Made by a program: the position numbers and the translations under genes
Shown here: in pieces, positions 63,009 through 64,000 of the stretch
Layout: every line of letters begins with the position of its first letter
Numbering within the stretch: position 1 is the first letter of the stretch
Notes under the pieces: model-generated
The model's input: the letters and a program-made list of their open reading frames with translations, nothing else
Databases searched by the model: none
What the model was told of the DNA's origin: nothing
NCBI RefSeq assembly: GCF_052056295.1
Contig: NZ_CP182493.1
Span: 310,001 to 374,000, forward strand
DNA: 64,000 bases
Direction: 5' to 3'
Source of the DNA: Catenovulum sp052056295
GTDB lineage: Bacteria; Pseudomonadota; Gammaproteobacteria; Enterobacterales; Alteromonadaceae

Positions 63009-64000
63009 TTAAGCAGCGTTATCTTGTTTCGGGGACTCTATCTGCACACCTTTAAAACTTTCGGGTGCAAAACTGTCCACCGCAATCGCTTTTTTACGCA
63101 ATTCATCCGCTCTAAGTATTTGTTGCGCTTCAACTTCAGTTATTAACCCCTGCTCTTGTGCTTTGGCAATAACCTCATCAAATGGTACTCGTTTAGGCAA
63201 CTTACCTGACTTTTGCGCACCATGAATTTTAAGCTCAATAGCCTGGCATTGGCTCATGGCAATAAAAGCAGCTTCAACTACGCCAATTGCATCATTTTCA
63301 TCTTTACCCATGTAACACAAGTTAGTAATACGATCTCTTGTGTCACCAGTTTTTAATAATGAGCGACAAACTTGACGCGCTAAAATATCGTTTGGCCCTC
63401 TCGCACTAACACCATAAGGGAATATGATGCGTTTTAATGCGTGCGCTAACCAACGAGGTCTAAAGTTGTCAAAATAACCTTGGAAAGCAACTTCAGCTTT
63501 TTGCAAACAAGTTCGTACTGCGTAATGCACAAATGGTAAATCGGAAACTTGTCGACCATCTGCTTCATAACGTTTTAACACTGCTGAGGCCATATATAAT
63601 TGGCTTAAAACATCGCCCAAACGTGCAGAAATCATTTCTTTACGTTTTAACGCACCACCTAAAATTAGCATTGATACGTCAGTGCTCAAGGCTAAACCCG
63701 CACTCAAACGATTCATTTGTTTGTAGTATTGAGCTGTTTCCCCAGCAACTGGCGACTCTGAAAATTTACACAAGGTTAATCCATTAAATAATGCAGAGCC
63801 TAGGTTACGCATGGTGAAGCCAACATGTTTAACCAACAAAGCGTCAAAGTCTTTTAAACCTTGATTAAAATCAGGGTTTGCCCCGGCTTCCATTTCTTTA
63901 AAAACATACGGATGACAACGAGTTGCACCTTGGCCGAAGATCATTAAATTACGCGTAAGTATATTGGCGCCTTCTACCGTTATCGCCACTGGTATACCCC
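63009..64000 (-). CDS. fadE: Acyl-CoA dehydrogenase FadE, C-terminal part (cut by window edge)
   Basis: About 330 residues are visible and the frame is open to the window end, so the gene starts beyond it. The segments AITVEGANILTRN and IFGQGATRCHPYV match the FadE-type acyl-CoA dehydrogenases (E. coli FadE is about 814 residues). FadE performs the first oxidation step of fatty-acid beta-oxidation. It is followed by a terminator and then by the sigma/FecR/receptor operon on the same strand. Confidence 0.93.
   Translation of the reverse strand, partial: GIPVAITVEGANILTRNLMIFGQGATRCHPYVFKEMEAGANPDFNQGLKDFDALLVKHVGFTMRNLGSALFNGLTLCKFSESPVAGETAQYYKQMNRLSAGLALSTDVSMLILGGALKRKEMISARLGDVLSQLYMASAVLKRYEADGRQVSDLPFVHYAVRTCLQKAEVAFQGYFDNFRPRWLAHALKRIIFPYGVSARGPNDILARQVCRSLLKTGDTRDRITNLCYMGKDENDAIGVVEAAFIAMSQCQAIELKIHGAQKSGKLPKRVPFDEVIAKAQEQGLITEVEAQQILRADELRKKAIAVDSFAPESFKGVQIESPKQDNAA

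Overview
The window is AT-rich chromosomal DNA of a gammaproteobacterium. Gene content points to the Alteromonadales, probably a marine polysaccharide degrader of the Alteromonadaceae (Catenovulum-like). The evidence is a HexR-controlled Entner-Doudoroff cluster, a SucB with two lipoyl domains, the yqcC-truC-yqcA block beside DUF3549/DUF3301 genes, TIGR01782-type TonB-dependent receptors and several GH43 enzymes. The genus is inference. No prophage, IS transposase or CRISPR array was seen.

Layout. 1-1250: 3' part of a GH13 amylase. 1343-7738: PilZ protein, HrpA helicase, CBS protein, YqcA flavodoxin, TruC and YqcC, all on minus. 7803-10751: DUF3549, DUF3301, an unknown gene, a roughly 170-bp palindromic element, a protein with a Gly/Cys-rich tail, and DUF1304. 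10705-16101: CPBP protease, a Tat-type lipoprotein dioxygenase, a BaeSR-like two-component pair, a secreted TonB-C protein and an unknown exported protein. 16113-25007: msrB, gnd, and the glycogen/maltodextrin genes glgX, glgB and malQ. 25276-34678: gapA, then eda, glk, edd, pgl and zwf on minus, then hexR and pykA on plus. 34794-46398: sucDCBA and sdhBADC on minus, with gltA divergent. 46508-49007: MATE pump, DUF3080 lipoprotein and tRNA-Val(GAC). 49217-62777: a carbohydrate locus with three GH43 enzymes, two TonB-dependent receptors, and a FecI-type sigma factor with its FecR. 63009-64000: 3' part of fadE.

Most of 16-46 kb is central carbon metabolism. Glycogen and maltodextrin are opened by GlgX, GlgB and MalQ. 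Glucose is phosphorylated by Glk and passes through Zwf, Pgl, Edd and Eda (Entner-Doudoroff) or Gnd (pentose phosphate). GapA and PykA complete the route to pyruvate. GltA, SucABCD and SdhCDAB are TCA-cycle enzymes. Two HexR-type operators lie between zwf and hexR, and a perfect 12-bp LacI-type palindrome lies beside them.

The main accessory system is 49-63 kb. It looks like an arabinan or arabinose-polysaccharide utilisation locus. An STN-bearing TonB receptor, FecR and a FecI-like ECF sigma form one operon (cell-surface signalling). A paralogous receptor without the STN domain and the GH43 enzymes lie next to it as probable targets. Surface signalling of this type is best known for iron; its use here for a plant or algal glycan is the most interesting hypothesis in the window.
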